Positions 36,903 through 46,401 of a stretch of DNA of 64,000 bases are shown here, piece by piece. The notes beneath the pieces were generated by a model. That model was given only the letters and a program-made list of their open reading frames with translations, searched no databases and was not told the origin of the DNA. The translations under genes were made by a program, and so were the position numbers. The stretch comes from Rikenellaceae bacterium. GTDB lineage: Bacteria > Bacteroidota > Bacteroidia > Bacteroidales > UBA932. Position 1 is the stretch's first letter; each line of letters begins with the position of its first letter. The stretch spans positions 1 to 64,000 of the forward strand of contig JALEPJ010000030.1 in assembly GCA_022766385.1 (NCBI GenBank). The letters run 5' to 3'.

Positions 36903-37628
36903 ATGCTGACCATTCTTCAATCGGGTATCGATTCCATCATTGCCGATGCCCCACTTGCTCCTGTAGCTGCGCAGCCTGTGCCACAGCAGCAGGAGATGAC
37001 ATTGTCACTCATCGATATGGCCGCCAAGGGCGGTTGGATTATGATAGTGCTTGCCGCGCTTTCAGTCATTGCCTTATACATTTTCGGCAAGAAATGGTGG
37101 ATGCTCCGCCAGGCCAACAGAATCAACAAGAATTTCATGAACGACGTCAGGGACTACATCCACGAAGGAAAGATCAAGTCCGCCGTCACTCTTTGCGAAA
37201 AGTACGATTCGCCTATCGCGCGACTGGTCGAGAAGGGCATCGAGAGAATCGGACGTCCTCTCGGAGATATACAGACAGCTGTCGAGAATACTGCCAATGT
37301 GGAGGTTGCGAGACTCGAGAAGGGTCTTTCAGCCCTGGCTACCATTTCCGGAGGAGCTCCTATGCTCGGATTCCTCGGTACCGTCATCGGTATGATCAGG
37401 GCATTCTTCAATATGTCCCAGGCCGGCAACAACATTGACATCACACTGCTTTCAAGCGGTATTTATACAGCTATGGTCACTACTGTGGGCGGTCTTATAG
37501 TCGGAATCCTCGCCTATTTCGGATACAACTACCTCACTGCGCGCATCAACTCCCTTGTATTCAAGATGGAGAGCGCTACCATAGAGTTTATGGACCTTCT
37601 CCACGAGCCTGCTGGAGACGACGAATAA
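36903..37628 (+). CDS. exbB: ExbB/TolQ/MotA-family proton channel
   Basis: 241-aa inner-membrane protein with three transmembrane helices: WIMIVLAALSVIALYIF near residue 45, and two in the conserved C-terminal block (APMLGFLGTVIGMIRAFF; YTAMVTTVGGLIVGILAYF). With ExbD it uses the proton gradient to drive TonB and outer-membrane receptors. A short Ala/Pro/Gln-rich N-terminus precedes the first helix. exbD follows after 12 bases. Confidence 0.93.
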   Translation: MLTILQSGIDSIIADAPLAPVAAQPVPQQQEMTLSLIDMAAKGGWIMIVLAALSVIALYIFGKKWWMLRQANRINKNFMNDVRDYIHEGKIKSAVTLCEKYDSPIARLVEKGIERIGRPLGDIQTAVENTANVEVARLEKGLSALATISGGAPMLGFLGTVIGMIRAFFNMSQAGNNIDITLLSSGIYTAMVTTVGGLIVGILAYFGYNYLTARINSLVFKMESATIEFMDLLHEPAGDDE

Positions 37629-37640
37629 GACTTACTCGAT

Positions 37641-38051
37641 ATGGCTATCAAGAGAACCACGAAGGTGCTTTCGGATATGTCGATGTCCTCTATGACGGAC
37701 ATCGTCTTCCTTCTGCTTATCTTCTTCCTTGTGACATCGACGCTCGTGAATCCGAACGCCCTTAAGCTCCTCCTGCCTAAGAGTACCAATCAGGTGTCTG
37801 CCAAGGCCAGCGTGAGCGTTTCCATCAAGGACTGGGGCGATGATGTATATACCTACCACGTAAACGGCTCCGAGGCTCCTTCCAGCTACGAACAGGTGGA
37901 GGACGAACTGGTCGGGCTGCTTCAGTCAGAGGAGGATCCCACCTTCTCCATCTACTCAGATGAGAGCGTTCCGGTAAAGGAGATAGTGGGCATGATGAAC
38001 ATTGCCAAGAGAAATCACTATAAAGTCATTCTGGCGACTCAGCCGGAATAA
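37641..38051 (+). CDS. exbD: ExbD/TolR-family protein
   Basis: 136-aa partner of ExbB. It has a short cytosolic N-terminus, one membrane helix with the proton-relay Asp (SMTDIVFLLLIFFLVTS) and a periplasmic peptidoglycan-facing domain. It lies between exbB and tonB. Confidence 0.93.
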   Translation: MAIKRTTKVLSDMSMSSMTDIVFLLLIFFLVTSTLVNPNALKLLLPKSTNQVSAKASVSVSIKDWGDDVYTYHVNGSEAPSSYEQVEDELVGLLQSEEDPTFSIYSDESVPVKEIVGMMNIAKRNHYKVILATQPE

Positions 38052-38063
38052 TTGCGGACTGTT

Positions 38064-38843
38064 ATGAAGGAGTACATTAGGGTAAGGGAAAAGCAGGAAA
38101 AGACTTCCAGAACGGTAGGTGCCGTTCTGGCCGTTTCCATTCCCCTGCTGGCCGTGCTCCTCTGTTCCTTCACGGGATTCAAGTATATCTGGCCTCCGCC
38201 TCAGGAGACCAGTTTCGTAATTGATTTCACGGAAGAGATTGAGCCTGTGATACAGCACAGAAACGGTTCACAGCCTATGGCGGAAGAAGTGGACAGAACG
38301 AAACCTGTCGAGCTCATTCAGAAAAGCGAATCCCCGTATGTGGCGGATTCGAAGCAGAACCTGACTCCGGCAGCAAAGCCCGACCCAGTCGGGGACGTGG
38401 ATGTGCCCACTCCGGCACAGGAGCCTGAACTCGACCCACGCGCCTCATTCCCGGGAATGAGCAAGAAAGACACTACACTCACATCCCCACATACCGCAAG
38501 CCAGACGAGTGAAGGATTCAAGGCCGGACAGCCACAGGGAAACACTGACAAGGGACAGACCATAGGAAAGCCCAACGCCCATCTTCAGGGGCGAAATGTG
38601 GTGGGCAGTCTGCCAAGACCGGCATACTCCATACAGCAGAGCGGCATAGTGGTTGTTAATATTTGGGTTGACCAATACGGAAACGTGACCAAGGCCCAAC
38701 CGGGCGCTGAGGGAACGACTGTTACTGATAAAACTCTGTGGAATGCAGCCCGTACAGCAGCGCTGGGGGCTCATTTCAATCAGAAGGCGGATGCACCTGC
38801 TTTACAGCAGGGTACTATTACTTACATTTTTACACTTAAATAA
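38064..38843 (+). CDS. tonB: TonB-like energy transducer
   Basis: 259-aa protein with one N-terminal membrane helix (AVLAVSIPLLAVLLCSF), a Pro/Glu-rich periplasmic spacer and a C-terminal TonB-type domain (SGIVVVNIWVDQYGNVTKA) that contacts outer-membrane receptors. The ATG at 38064 is preferred to an earlier TTG at 38052. It completes exbB-exbD-tonB. Confidence 0.88.
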   Translation: MKEYIRVREKQEKTSRTVGAVLAVSIPLLAVLLCSFTGFKYIWPPPQETSFVIDFTEEIEPVIQHRNGSQPMAEEVDRTKPVELIQKSESPYVADSKQNLTPAAKPDPVGDVDVPTPAQEPELDPRASFPGMSKKDTTLTSPHTASQTSEGFKAGQPQGNTDKGQTIGKPNAHLQGRNVVGSLPRPAYSIQQSGIVVVNIWVDQYGNVTKAQPGAEGTTVTDKTLWNAARTAALGAHFNQKADAPALQQGTITYIFTLK

Positions 38844-38934
38844 CTAAAAAACGGGGGATTCAGCATTGCCCCAAAAAGAGAGGTGGCGTGAGCCACGGAA
38901 GAAAACACTAAAAGGCCGAGAGGCGACAAAAACA
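38844..38934 (+). promoter_or_regulatory. Structured leader before the pseudouridine synthase gene
   Basis: 91 bases with several short inverted repeats: GGGG/CCCC near 38855-38875, and GTGGC-GTGA-GCCAC (38883-38896), a 5-bp stem with a GNRA tetraloop. No promoter box was found. It could be a tonB 3' end or an RNA feature of the next gene. Confidence 0.3.
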
Positions 38935-40368
38935 ATGGAGAATTACAAGAAAGACGGAAATTATTCCGCAGAAGGAAGAAAACTCAGACCAAGAAAGAAG
39001 GTTTCATTCAACGACAACAGCAGCGAACAGAGAAGCTTCGGTGAAAGAAGCGAGAGACGTTCGTATGGTAATGGAGGGGGAAACGGAGAAAGAAAGTCCT
39101 ATGGCGAGCGCAGAAGCTTCGGCGAGCGCAAAAGTTTCGGCGAGCGCAGGAGCTACGGCAATGACCAGAGACGCTCATTCAACGGTGGTGAAGGCTCGGA
39201 GCGCAGAAGCTACGGCGAAAACAGGAATTACGGCGAGCGCAGAAGCTATGGCAATGACCAAAGACGTTCTTACAACGGCGGTGAGGGTTCGGAGCGCAGA
39301 AGCTACGGCGAGCACAGAAGCTACGGTGAAAACAGAAGCTTCGGTGAAAACAGAAGTGTCGGCGAACGCAAAAGCTTCGGCGAGCGCAAGAGCTACGGTA
39401 GCAATGACCAGAAACGCCCTTACAAGAGCGGCGAGCGCAAAGGCGGCTTCAGCAACGGCAGGAGCCAGTTCAATGCCGGAAAGGGAGGCCGCGGAGGCTT
39501 CAACCAGAAGAAAAGCGGTGGATTCCGCAAGAAAAACGAATTCCAGTTCGATGAGTCAGCCGCTTCAGGAATCAATCAGATGATCAGCCGCAAGCCTCAG
39601 CTCGACAATGCATCAATGTCCGATTTCGATTATGTACCTGCACCTATAAAGAACGAAATCCGCCTCAACAAGTTCATTGCGAATTCAGGAGTTTGTTCAC
39701 GTCGCGAAGCCGACACCTTTATCGAAGCAGGTGTAGTGACCGTCAACGGAGAAGTGGTGACCGAACTTGGATCCAAGGTCAATCCTTCAGTTGACGATGT
39801 GCGCTTCAACGGCGAAAGGCTCAAGGGAGAGGAAAAGGTATATATTGTTATGAACAAGCCTAAGGGCTTTGTAACCACATCCAGTGACCCTCACGCTGAA
39901 AAGACAGTGATGGACCTCCTCAAGGGCTGCCCTACCAGAGTATTCCCTGTCGGTAGACTTGACAAGAACACTACAGGAGTGCTTATGTTCACCAATGACG
40001 GTGAAATCGCTGAGAAGCTTACACATCCTTCATACGACAAGAAGAAAATATATCAGGTATTGCTCGACCACGAACTCAGCCAGGAGGATTTCGATAAAAT
40101 CATGGCAGGAGTCACCCTTAATGACGGTGATGTTGCCGCTGATGAGCTTGAGTATATCGACGAGAAGGACCACAGGAAGATAGGCATTGAGATTCATTCA
40201 GGAAAGAACCGCATCGTGCGCAGAATCTTCGAGTCTCTCGGATATGATGTCCGCGCACTTGACAGAGTCTATTTTGCAGGCCTCACCAAGAAGGGCGTAT
40301 CCAAGGGAGAATGGAGATATCTCTCCGAGGGTGAAGTCAATATCCTCAGAATGGGAGCATATCTTTAG
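38935..40368 (+). CDS. RluB/RsuA-family pseudouridine synthase with repeat-rich N-terminus
   Basis: 477-aa product from the ATG at 38935. Residues about 25-200 are a low-complexity tract of Arg-Ser-Tyr/Phe-Gly-Glu units (RRSYGE, RKSFGE, with NDQRRSF spacers) ending in a Gly/Lys-rich stretch. An S4 RNA-binding domain follows (RLNKFIANSGVCSRREAD), then the catalytic domain with VGRLDKNTTGVL, whose Asp is catalytic. It modifies large- or small-subunit rRNA. The basic tail resembles RGG-type RNA-binding tracts and may raise RNA affinity or promote condensation; that is inference. era follows after 12 bases. Confidence 0.92.
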   Translation: MENYKKDGNYSAEGRKLRPRKKVSFNDNSSEQRSFGERSERRSYGNGGGNGERKSYGERRSFGERKSFGERRSYGNDQRRSFNGGEGSERRSYGENRNYGERRSYGNDQRRSYNGGEGSERRSYGEHRSYGENRSFGENRSVGERKSFGERKSYGSNDQKRPYKSGERKGGFSNGRSQFNAGKGGRGGFNQKKSGGFRKKNEFQFDESAASGINQMISRKPQLDNASMSDFDYVPAPIKNEIRLNKFIANSGVCSRREADTFIEAGVVTVNGEVVTELGSKVNPSVDDVRFNGERLKGEEKVYIVMNKPKGFVTTSSDPHAEKTVMDLLKGCPTRVFPVGRLDKNTTGVLMFTNDGEIAEKLTHPSYDKKKIYQVLLDHELSQEDFDKIMAGVTLNDGDVAADELEYIDEKDHRKIGIEIHSGKNRIVRRIFESLGYDVRALDRVYFAGLTKKGVSKGEWRYLSEGEVNILRMGAYL

Positions 40369-40380
40369 TATCTGCAAAAG

Positions 40381-41274
40381 ATGACGGAAAACAAACAGCA
40401 CAGATCGGGATTTGTCAATATCATAGGCAATCCCAATGTCGGCAAGTCAACCCTGATGAACGCGATGGTGGGAGAAAAGCTTTCCATCGTCACGGCAAAG
40501 GCACAGACTACCCGTCACCGTATTATGGGAATCGTGAACGGAGAAGACTACCAGATAGTCTACTCCGACACTCCCGGTATTCTGAAACCCAACTACAGGC
40601 TTCAGAAGAATATGATGAACTTTGTGGACACCGCCATTGGTGACGCTGACATCATACTCTATGTTACGGATACCATTGAAACGGCTGACAAAAACTCCGA
40701 ATATGTAGAGAAGCTGAAGAAGCTTGATTGCCCTATCATCATAGTAGTCAACAAGATAGACATCAGCGAACAGCCCAAGGTGATGGAATTGATGGCTTGG
40801 TGGAAGGAGCAGGTTCCGAAGGCGAAGGTTATCCCGGCATCGGCGCAGGAAAAGTTCAATCTGGACAGCATCTTCGAGACCATAGTGGAGAAACTCCCGG
40901 TCTGCCCTCCGTGGTATGACAAGGATGCCTTCACTGACAAGAACCTCAGGTTCTTCGCCCAGGAAATCATCAGGGAGAAAATATTGCTCAATTACAGCCA
41001 GGAAATCCCTTATTGCTGCGAAGTGAACGTGGAATCCTTCAAGGAAGGTTCGGATCGTTATGACATAAATGCCGTCATCTACGTTATGCGTGATACCCAG
41101 AAAGGCATCATAATAGGCAAGAAGGGTGAGGCTCTCAAGAGAGTAGGGACCCAGGCACGCCTGGATATGGAGGAATTTTTCCAAAAGAAAGTATTCCTTT
41201 CCCTTTTCGTGAAGGTAGACCCTGATTGGAGGGAGAGCAGGAAGGAATTGAGAAGGTTCGGATACGAAGATTGA
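40381..41274 (+). CDS. era: GTPase Era
   Basis: Ribosome-assembly GTPase that binds the 3' end of 16S rRNA. The 297-aa protein has G1 GNPNVGKS (16-23), G3 DTPG (63-66), G4 NKID (124-127) and a C-terminal KH domain with IIGKKGEALKRVG. It lies between the pseudouridine synthase and parC genes. Confidence 0.96.
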   Translation: MTENKQHRSGFVNIIGNPNVGKSTLMNAMVGEKLSIVTAKAQTTRHRIMGIVNGEDYQIVYSDTPGILKPNYRLQKNMMNFVDTAIGDADIILYVTDTIETADKNSEYVEKLKKLDCPIIIVVNKIDISEQPKVMELMAWWKEQVPKAKVIPASAQEKFNLDSIFETIVEKLPVCPPWYDKDAFTDKNLRFFAQEIIREKILLNYSQEIPYCCEVNVESFKEGSDRYDINAVIYVMRDTQKGIIIGKKGEALKRVGTQARLDMEEFFQKKVFLSLFVKVDPDWRESRKELRRFGYED

Positions 41275-41306
41275 GCCTTCATCACTTAAGTTACTATTGA
41301 TTGTTT

Positions 41307-44012
41307 ATGAGCGAAGAATACAACGACGGAATCATCCCCTCTCAGGAGGATTCCATCGAGGATGGAGAGGAGATGGTGGAAGAAGGGGCTCAGCCTTCGG
41401 GAAAATACGACAAGCTGCTTGGGGATGACAGCCACAAGTTCAAGCTTTCAGGAATGTTCAAGGAGTGGTTCCTTGACTATTCTTCATATGTGATACTCCA
41501 AAGAGCCGTGCCGCACATCGTTGACGGACTCAAACCGGTTCAGCGAAGGGTACTCCACGCTATGTACAAGATGGATGACGGTGCGTTCACCAAGGTGGCG
41601 AATATCGTCGGCCAGGCTATGCAGTACCACCCTCACGGTGACGCTTCCATCTTGGGAGCGTTGGTTCAGCTCGGTCAGAAAGGTTATGCTGTTGACTGCC
41701 AGGGAAACTGGGGAAACATACTTACAGGCGATTCGAATGCGGCGCCAAGATACATAGAGGCCAGACTCAGCAAGTTCGCCAAAGAGGTAATCTTCGACCC
41801 TAAGGTAACCAATTGGATGACCTCCTATGACGGCAGGAACCAGGAGCCAACGGAGCTTCCCGTAAGATTCCCTCTGCTGCTGGCTCAAGGTACTGAGGGT
41901 ATTGCCGTAGGTATGGCATCCAAGATACTCCCCCACAATTTCAACGAACTCATAGACGCTTCCATTGCCATACTCAAGGAAGAGCCTTACGAACTCTATC
42001 CGGACTTCCCTACCGGAGGATATGCAGATTGCTCCAAATATTTGAAGGGGCACAGGGGCGGAGTGGTGAAGGTGCGCGCGAAGATCGAGAAAATCGACAA
42101 GAACACCATTGCCATCACCGAAATTCCTTACAGCAAGACTTCAGGCATAGTCATAGAGTCGATACTGAAAGCCAAGGAGAAGGGGAAAATCAAGATCAAG
42201 AAGATCGAGGATATGACCACGGACCACGTGGAAATTCTCATTCATCTACCTAACGACGTTTCTCCGGACAAGACCATAGATGCACTCTACGCTTTCACCG
42301 ACTGCGAAATCAATATCTCCCCGAATGCCTGTGTCATCAAGGAGAACAAGCCTCAGTTCCTGGATGTGAACAGTATACTCGAGTACGATACATATCATAC
42401 CAAGGAAATACTCGGGCGTCAGCTTCAGATCAAGCTCGATGAGCTTGAAAACGAGTGGCACTATAGTTCACTCGAAAGAATCTTCTTCGAGAACAGGATA
42501 TACAAGGTGCTCGAACAGGACCAGAGAAGCTGGGAAGAGCAGATTCAGGATGTATACTCCCATATGAAGGAGTATCAGGAACTGCTCAAGAGGGAAATCT
42601 TGATGGATGATATACTCAAGCTTGTCGAGAAGCCTGTCCGGAAGATTTCCAAGTTCGACACCAAGGCGATGGATGAGAAGATCAGGAGTATCGAGGAAGA
42701 GATGATGAAGATCAAGGACCAGATCGAGCATCTTACCGAGTTCACTGTCAACTGGTTCAGAAATCTCAAGAAGAAATACGGCAAGGACTTCCCCCGTCGC
42801 ACTGAAATCACTAACTTCGAGAGCATTGCCGTCACCAAGGTCGTGCACAACAACGCGAAGCTTTATGCCAATATGGCCGAGGGCTTCGTCGGAATCGGCT
42901 TGAAGAAGGATGACAACGGAGAGTTCATCTGCGAGTGCTCCGATCTGTCCGAAATCATTGTCATCAACAAAGAGGGCAAGTATATCGTCACCAAGGTTAC
43001 CGACAAGGCCTTCTTCTGGAAGGATTTGCTCTATGTGGGAGTTTTCCAGAGAAACGATTCAAGAACCATATACAATGTCATTTATCGCGAGGGCAAGAGC
43101 AGCGTGACCTATGCCAAGCGTTTCGCCATCACTTCGGTGACACGTGACAAGGAGTATGACATTACCACCGGGGAGCCTTCATCCAAGATACTCTGGTTCT
43201 CCGCGAACCACAACGGCGAGGCGGAATCCGTGAAGATTTATCTCCGTCCGCGTCCTAAGCTCAAGAAGAATATAATGGAATACGATTTCTCCACCCTCGC
43301 CATCAAGGGCAAGACTTCCAGGGGCAATCTCGTATCCAAGAACCCAATTCAGAGGATAGTTCTGAAGAGCAAGGGAGTATCCACCATTTCGGGCAAGGAC
43401 ATCTGGTACGATGCCGACATTCAGAAACTCAATGATGACGGCAGAGGTCTCTATCTTGGCCAGTTCAATACCGATGACAAGGTGCTGGCTATCTTCAAGA
43501 ACGGTAGCTATTACACCACTTCCTTCGATTTGGTGAACAGGTATCAGGGTGAAGTCCTCAGGATAGAGAAGTTCGATCCGGACAAGACCTTCAGTGTCCT
43601 TTATTGGGATGCGGGAGTCAAGGCCTTCTATGTAAAGAGGTTCTCCTTCACTTTAAGCGACAACAACCCCGTCCTTTTCATTGCCGAAGGCAAGAATTCA
43701 TACCTCGTGGACATTTGCGACGATCAGCATCCTCAGATGCTGGTAAGCTTCGGAGGCAAGAACGAGTCCCGAGAGCCTGAAAAGGTGGATGTGGAAGAAT
43801 TCATTGCCAAGAAGGGACTCAGCGCGAAGGGCAAGAAATGCCATTCTCTCGAAGTGAAGAAGGTGGAGTTCATCGAACCTCTGGAAAAGGCAGAGGAGAT
43901 AGACGTCAACGATATTATCGACAAAGAGGACGAGATTGACCTGCCGGAAATCGACCTGGATTCTGTTAACGTTCCAGAAATCGATGATAGTGAGGAACTT
44001 ACATTATTCTAG
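41307..44012 (+). CDS. parC: DNA topoisomerase IV subunit A (GyrA/ParC family)
   Basis: Breakage-reunion subunit of a type IIA topoisomerase. The 901-aa protein has GLKPVQRRVL, the QRDR segment HPHGDASILGALV, and the catalytic Tyr in AAPRYIEARL. A coiled-coil gate region (EEEMMKIKDQIEHL) and an irregular C-terminal beta-pinwheel follow, then an acidic tail. The weak pinwheel and the HPHGDAS reading favour ParC over GyrA; no parE is nearby. The ATG at 41307 is preferred over an upstream TTG. Confidence 0.88.
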   Translation: MSEEYNDGIIPSQEDSIEDGEEMVEEGAQPSGKYDKLLGDDSHKFKLSGMFKEWFLDYSSYVILQRAVPHIVDGLKPVQRRVLHAMYKMDDGAFTKVANIVGQAMQYHPHGDASILGALVQLGQKGYAVDCQGNWGNILTGDSNAAPRYIEARLSKFAKEVIFDPKVTNWMTSYDGRNQEPTELPVRFPLLLAQGTEGIAVGMASKILPHNFNELIDASIAILKEEPYELYPDFPTGGYADCSKYLKGHRGGVVKVRAKIEKIDKNTIAITEIPYSKTSGIVIESILKAKEKGKIKIKKIEDMTTDHVEILIHLPNDVSPDKTIDALYAFTDCEINISPNACVIKENKPQFLDVNSILEYDTYHTKEILGRQLQIKLDELENEWHYSSLERIFFENRIYKVLEQDQRSWEEQIQDVYSHMKEYQELLKREILMDDILKLVEKPVRKISKFDTKAMDEKIRSIEEEMMKIKDQIEHLTEFTVNWFRNLKKKYGKDFPRRTEITNFESIAVTKVVHNNAKLYANMAEGFVGIGLKKDDNGEFICECSDLSEIIVINKEGKYIVTKVTDKAFFWKDLLYVGVFQRNDSRTIYNVIYREGKSSVTYAKRFAITSVTRDKEYDITTGEPSSKILWFSANHNGEAESVKIYLRPRPKLKKNIMEYDFSTLAIKGKTSRGNLVSKNPIQRIVLKSKGVSTISGKDIWYDADIQKLNDDGRGLYLGQFNTDDKVLAIFKNGSYYTTSFDLVNRYQGEVLRIEKFDPDKTFSVLYWDAGVKAFYVKRFSFTLSDNNPVLFIAEGKNSYLVDICDDQHPQMLVSFGGKNESREPEKVDVEEFIAKKGLSAKGKKCHSLEVKKVEFIEPLEKAEEIDVNDIIDKEDEIDLPEIDLDSVNVPEIDDSEELTLF

Positions 44013-44014
44013 AG

Positions 44015-44542
44015 ATGATTGCTACATTGACAGGATTTATGGGAAGCGGTAAGAGCAGTGTCGGGAGAAAACTCTCAGCCTTGGCTCAGGCCGCTTTCAT
44101 TGACCTGGACGATTATATAGTGGAGAAGTATGGGCGAAGCATTCCTGAACTCTTTTCAGAGGAAGGCGAAAAGGGCTTCCGAAGACGCGAGAGCGAGGCT
44201 CTCAAGGAAGTGCTTGAAGCTGCAGCCTGCGATTCAAAGGAGCTGTCCCTGATACTCTCGCTCGGAGGAGGGACCATAGTCTGTGAGGAAAATGCAGCGC
44301 TTTTGCATGAAAAATCGACAGTCATTTTCTTAAGGGCAAAGCTGGAAACGCTTGAGATGAGGCTGGAGGGAGGAAAGGACAAGCGCCCGCTGCTTAAAAA
44401 CCATTCCATCTCTCCCCTGCTCGCGGAAAGGACTCCGCTTTATGAGAGCAATTCTGACATCATAATAGATACCGATGCCCTGAATACCACGGAAGTGGCA
44501 CAGTTGATCATTGAGAGCTTGAAATACTACAATAGGGAGTAA
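44015..44542 (+). CDS. aroK: Shikimate kinase
   Basis: Phosphorylates shikimate at O3 in chorismate synthesis. The 175-aa P-loop kinase has GFMGSGKSSVGRKL, then DLDDYIVEKYG (shikimate-binding Asp), FRRRESEAL and SLGGGTIV. It starts two bases after the parC stop, probably in the same transcript. aroE of the same pathway lies 4 kb downstream. Confidence 0.95.
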   Translation: MIATLTGFMGSGKSSVGRKLSALAQAAFIDLDDYIVEKYGRSIPELFSEEGEKGFRRRESEALKEVLEAAACDSKELSLILSLGGGTIVCEENAALLHEKSTVIFLRAKLETLEMRLEGGKDKRPLLKNHSISPLLAERTPLYESNSDIIIDTDALNTTEVAQLIIESLKYYNRE

Positions 44543-44592
44543 GAACCGGTCCGCTGCCGGCAAGTTCTGCAAAGACCTCGAGCTAAACTTTT

Positions 44593-46326
44593 CTATATCA
44601 GTTCATCCCGCTCGCGCATATCCTTCACCCTCAATTGGATAGTAGATGTGCCGCGGTAGTAGTTTTCCACAATGGAGTAGCAGACGTCGAAGGGATTGCC
44701 CGCCTTGATATACTCATAGAAGTCTGACATATTGAAGGCAATGGCAGAGATACGGTGGTAAGGCTGCGACTCCTGGATAAGATCCAGCTTCATATGAACT
44801 CCGCCGGCTCCGACTTTACGGCCATTGCCGTCGTCATAGACGTTTTCGGTCAGGAAGAGAGGGTTGTTGTTTCCCGGTCCGAAAGGCTGGAACTGCTTGA
44901 GGATACGGAAGAACTTTGGAGTGATACTGGAGAAGTCCAGTTTAGCATCAAGCTCGATGACAGGAGTCATCATTTCCTCAGTAACCTTTTCACCGATGAA
45001 TCTGTTGACACGTTCACTGAATTCGGCGAGATATTCCTCCTTCAGGGTGAGACCTGCTGCATATACGTGTCCTCCGAAGTTTTCAAGAAGGTCGGAACAG
45101 TTCTCTATCGCCTCATAAAGGTCCAGTCCCTGTATGCTTCGCGCCGAACCGGTAACGAAGCCGTTGGACTTGGTCAGTACTATAGTAGGCTTATAGAAGG
45201 CCTCAACGAGGCGTGAAGCCACGATGCCGACCACACCCTTGTTCCAATTCGGATTATATACTATGGTGGCGTTCTGCCAAGAAAGGCATTGTCCGTTCTG
45301 TACCATCTCCAGGGCCTCCTGGGTGATTTCACGGTCTATACTCTTTCTCTCGTTGTTGTTTTCATTGATTTTTTCGCCTATCTCCATCGCCGAGTCCAAA
45401 TCATCGGAGGTGAGGAGTTCGACAGCCAGACGCCCTGTCTCCATACGGCCTGCCGCATTGATTCGTGGACCGATTTTGAAGACAATGTCGTCAATGGTAA
45501 CGTGTCCCTGTTCGAGCTTGGAGAGGGTAATCATCGCGAAAAGGCCTGCACGCGGAGAATCGTTCAACTGCTTTAGGCCGAAATGCGCCAGGATACGGTT
45601 CTCCCCCACTACGGAAACAAGGTCAGAGGCAATGCTCACCACCAGATAGTCAAGAAGCGGGATGAGGCTCTCAAACGGCACGTTATAGCGCTGCGAATAA
45701 GCCTGAACGAGCTTGAAACCGACACCGCAGCCGGAAAGGTCATCGAAAGGATAGCTGCAATCCTCCCTTTTAGGGTCCAGGACAGCCACTGCCGCAGGAA
45801 GCTCGTCATCAGGAAGATGATGGTCGCAGATAATCATATCTATGCCCCTTTCCGAGGCATATTGAGTCTTCTCTATGGCCTTGATGCCGCAGTCCAATGT
45901 TATAATCAGGGTAAAACCGTTCTGATGCGCCCAATCGACACCCTTCAGGGATACTCCATAGCCTTCATCATTCCTGTCCGGAACATAGAAGTCGATATTT
46001 GAAGTGAAGCGCTTCAGGAAAGAATAGACCAGGGCTACGGCTGTGGTTCCGTCTACGTCATAATCACCGTAAACAAGGATTTTCTCACCGGAGACTATGG
46101 CGGCCCTGACTCTTTCCACAGCCCTGTCCATATCCTTCATCAGGAAGGGGTCGTGGAGATTTGCGAGGTCCGGGCGGAAGAAGGAACGCGCTTCCTCAAA
46201 GGTCTCGACACCGCGCTTGACAAGCAGCTCCGCCAGAACCCGGTCGATTCCGACTTCTGTAGCGAGTCTTGTCACCTTTCCAGGATCAGCAGGCTCTTTG
46301 AGTATCCATTTGCATTCCTTCGCCAT
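44593..46326 (-). CDS. recJ: Single-stranded-DNA exonuclease RecJ
   Basis: 5'-3' ssDNA exonuclease of recombination and mismatch repair. The 577-aa protein has the DHH phosphoesterase motifs VYGDYDVDGTTAV and ICDHHLPDDELP. The DHHA1 motif GGHVYAAGL and an OB-like C-terminus follow. Length is typical. It is convergent with aroK and divergent from lysS. Confidence 0.95.
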   Translation of the reverse strand: MAKECKWILKEPADPGKVTRLATEVGIDRVLAELLVKRGVETFEEARSFFRPDLANLHDPFLMKDMDRAVERVRAAIVSGEKILVYGDYDVDGTTAVALVYSFLKRFTSNIDFYVPDRNDEGYGVSLKGVDWAHQNGFTLIITLDCGIKAIEKTQYASERGIDMIICDHHLPDDELPAAVAVLDPKREDCSYPFDDLSGCGVGFKLVQAYSQRYNVPFESLIPLLDYLVVSIASDLVSVVGENRILAHFGLKQLNDSPRAGLFAMITLSKLEQGHVTIDDIVFKIGPRINAAGRMETGRLAVELLTSDDLDSAMEIGEKINENNNERKSIDREITQEALEMVQNGQCLSWQNATIVYNPNWNKGVVGIVASRLVEAFYKPTIVLTKSNGFVTGSARSIQGLDLYEAIENCSDLLENFGGHVYAAGLTLKEEYLAEFSERVNRFIGEKVTEEMMTPVIELDAKLDFSSITPKFFRILKQFQPFGPGNNNPLFLTENVYDDGNGRKVGAGGVHMKLDLIQESQPYHRISAIAFNMSDFYEYIKAGNPFDVCYSIVENYYRGTSTIQLRVKDMRERDELI

Positions 46327-46333
46327 AATTGTA

Positions 46334-46365
46334 CAAATTTATCATTTTTTTTGTATTTTCGCAAG
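46334..46365 (-). promoter_or_regulatory. recJ promoter
   Basis: Minus strand: CTTG (complement of 46362-46365), 20 bases, TAAATTTG (complement of 46334-46341). The -7 box ends only seven bases from the recJ ATG, so the mRNA is nearly leaderless. Confidence 0.5.
46354..46361 (+). promoter_or_regulatory. Weak lysS -7 element
   Basis: TATTTTCG, one mismatch from TAnnTTTG, 40 bases before the lysS ATG. It overlaps the divergent recJ promoter. Confidence 0.3.
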
Positions 46366-46401
46366 TTGTTGAAAAATTACGAAGAATAACCTAATCGAAT
46401 A

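Noticed and set aside
39041..39583. Open frame with Ala/Ser-rich repeats
   Set aside because: It is an alternate-frame reading of the RRSYGE repeat tract of the pseudouridine synthase; the repeat keeps other frames open.
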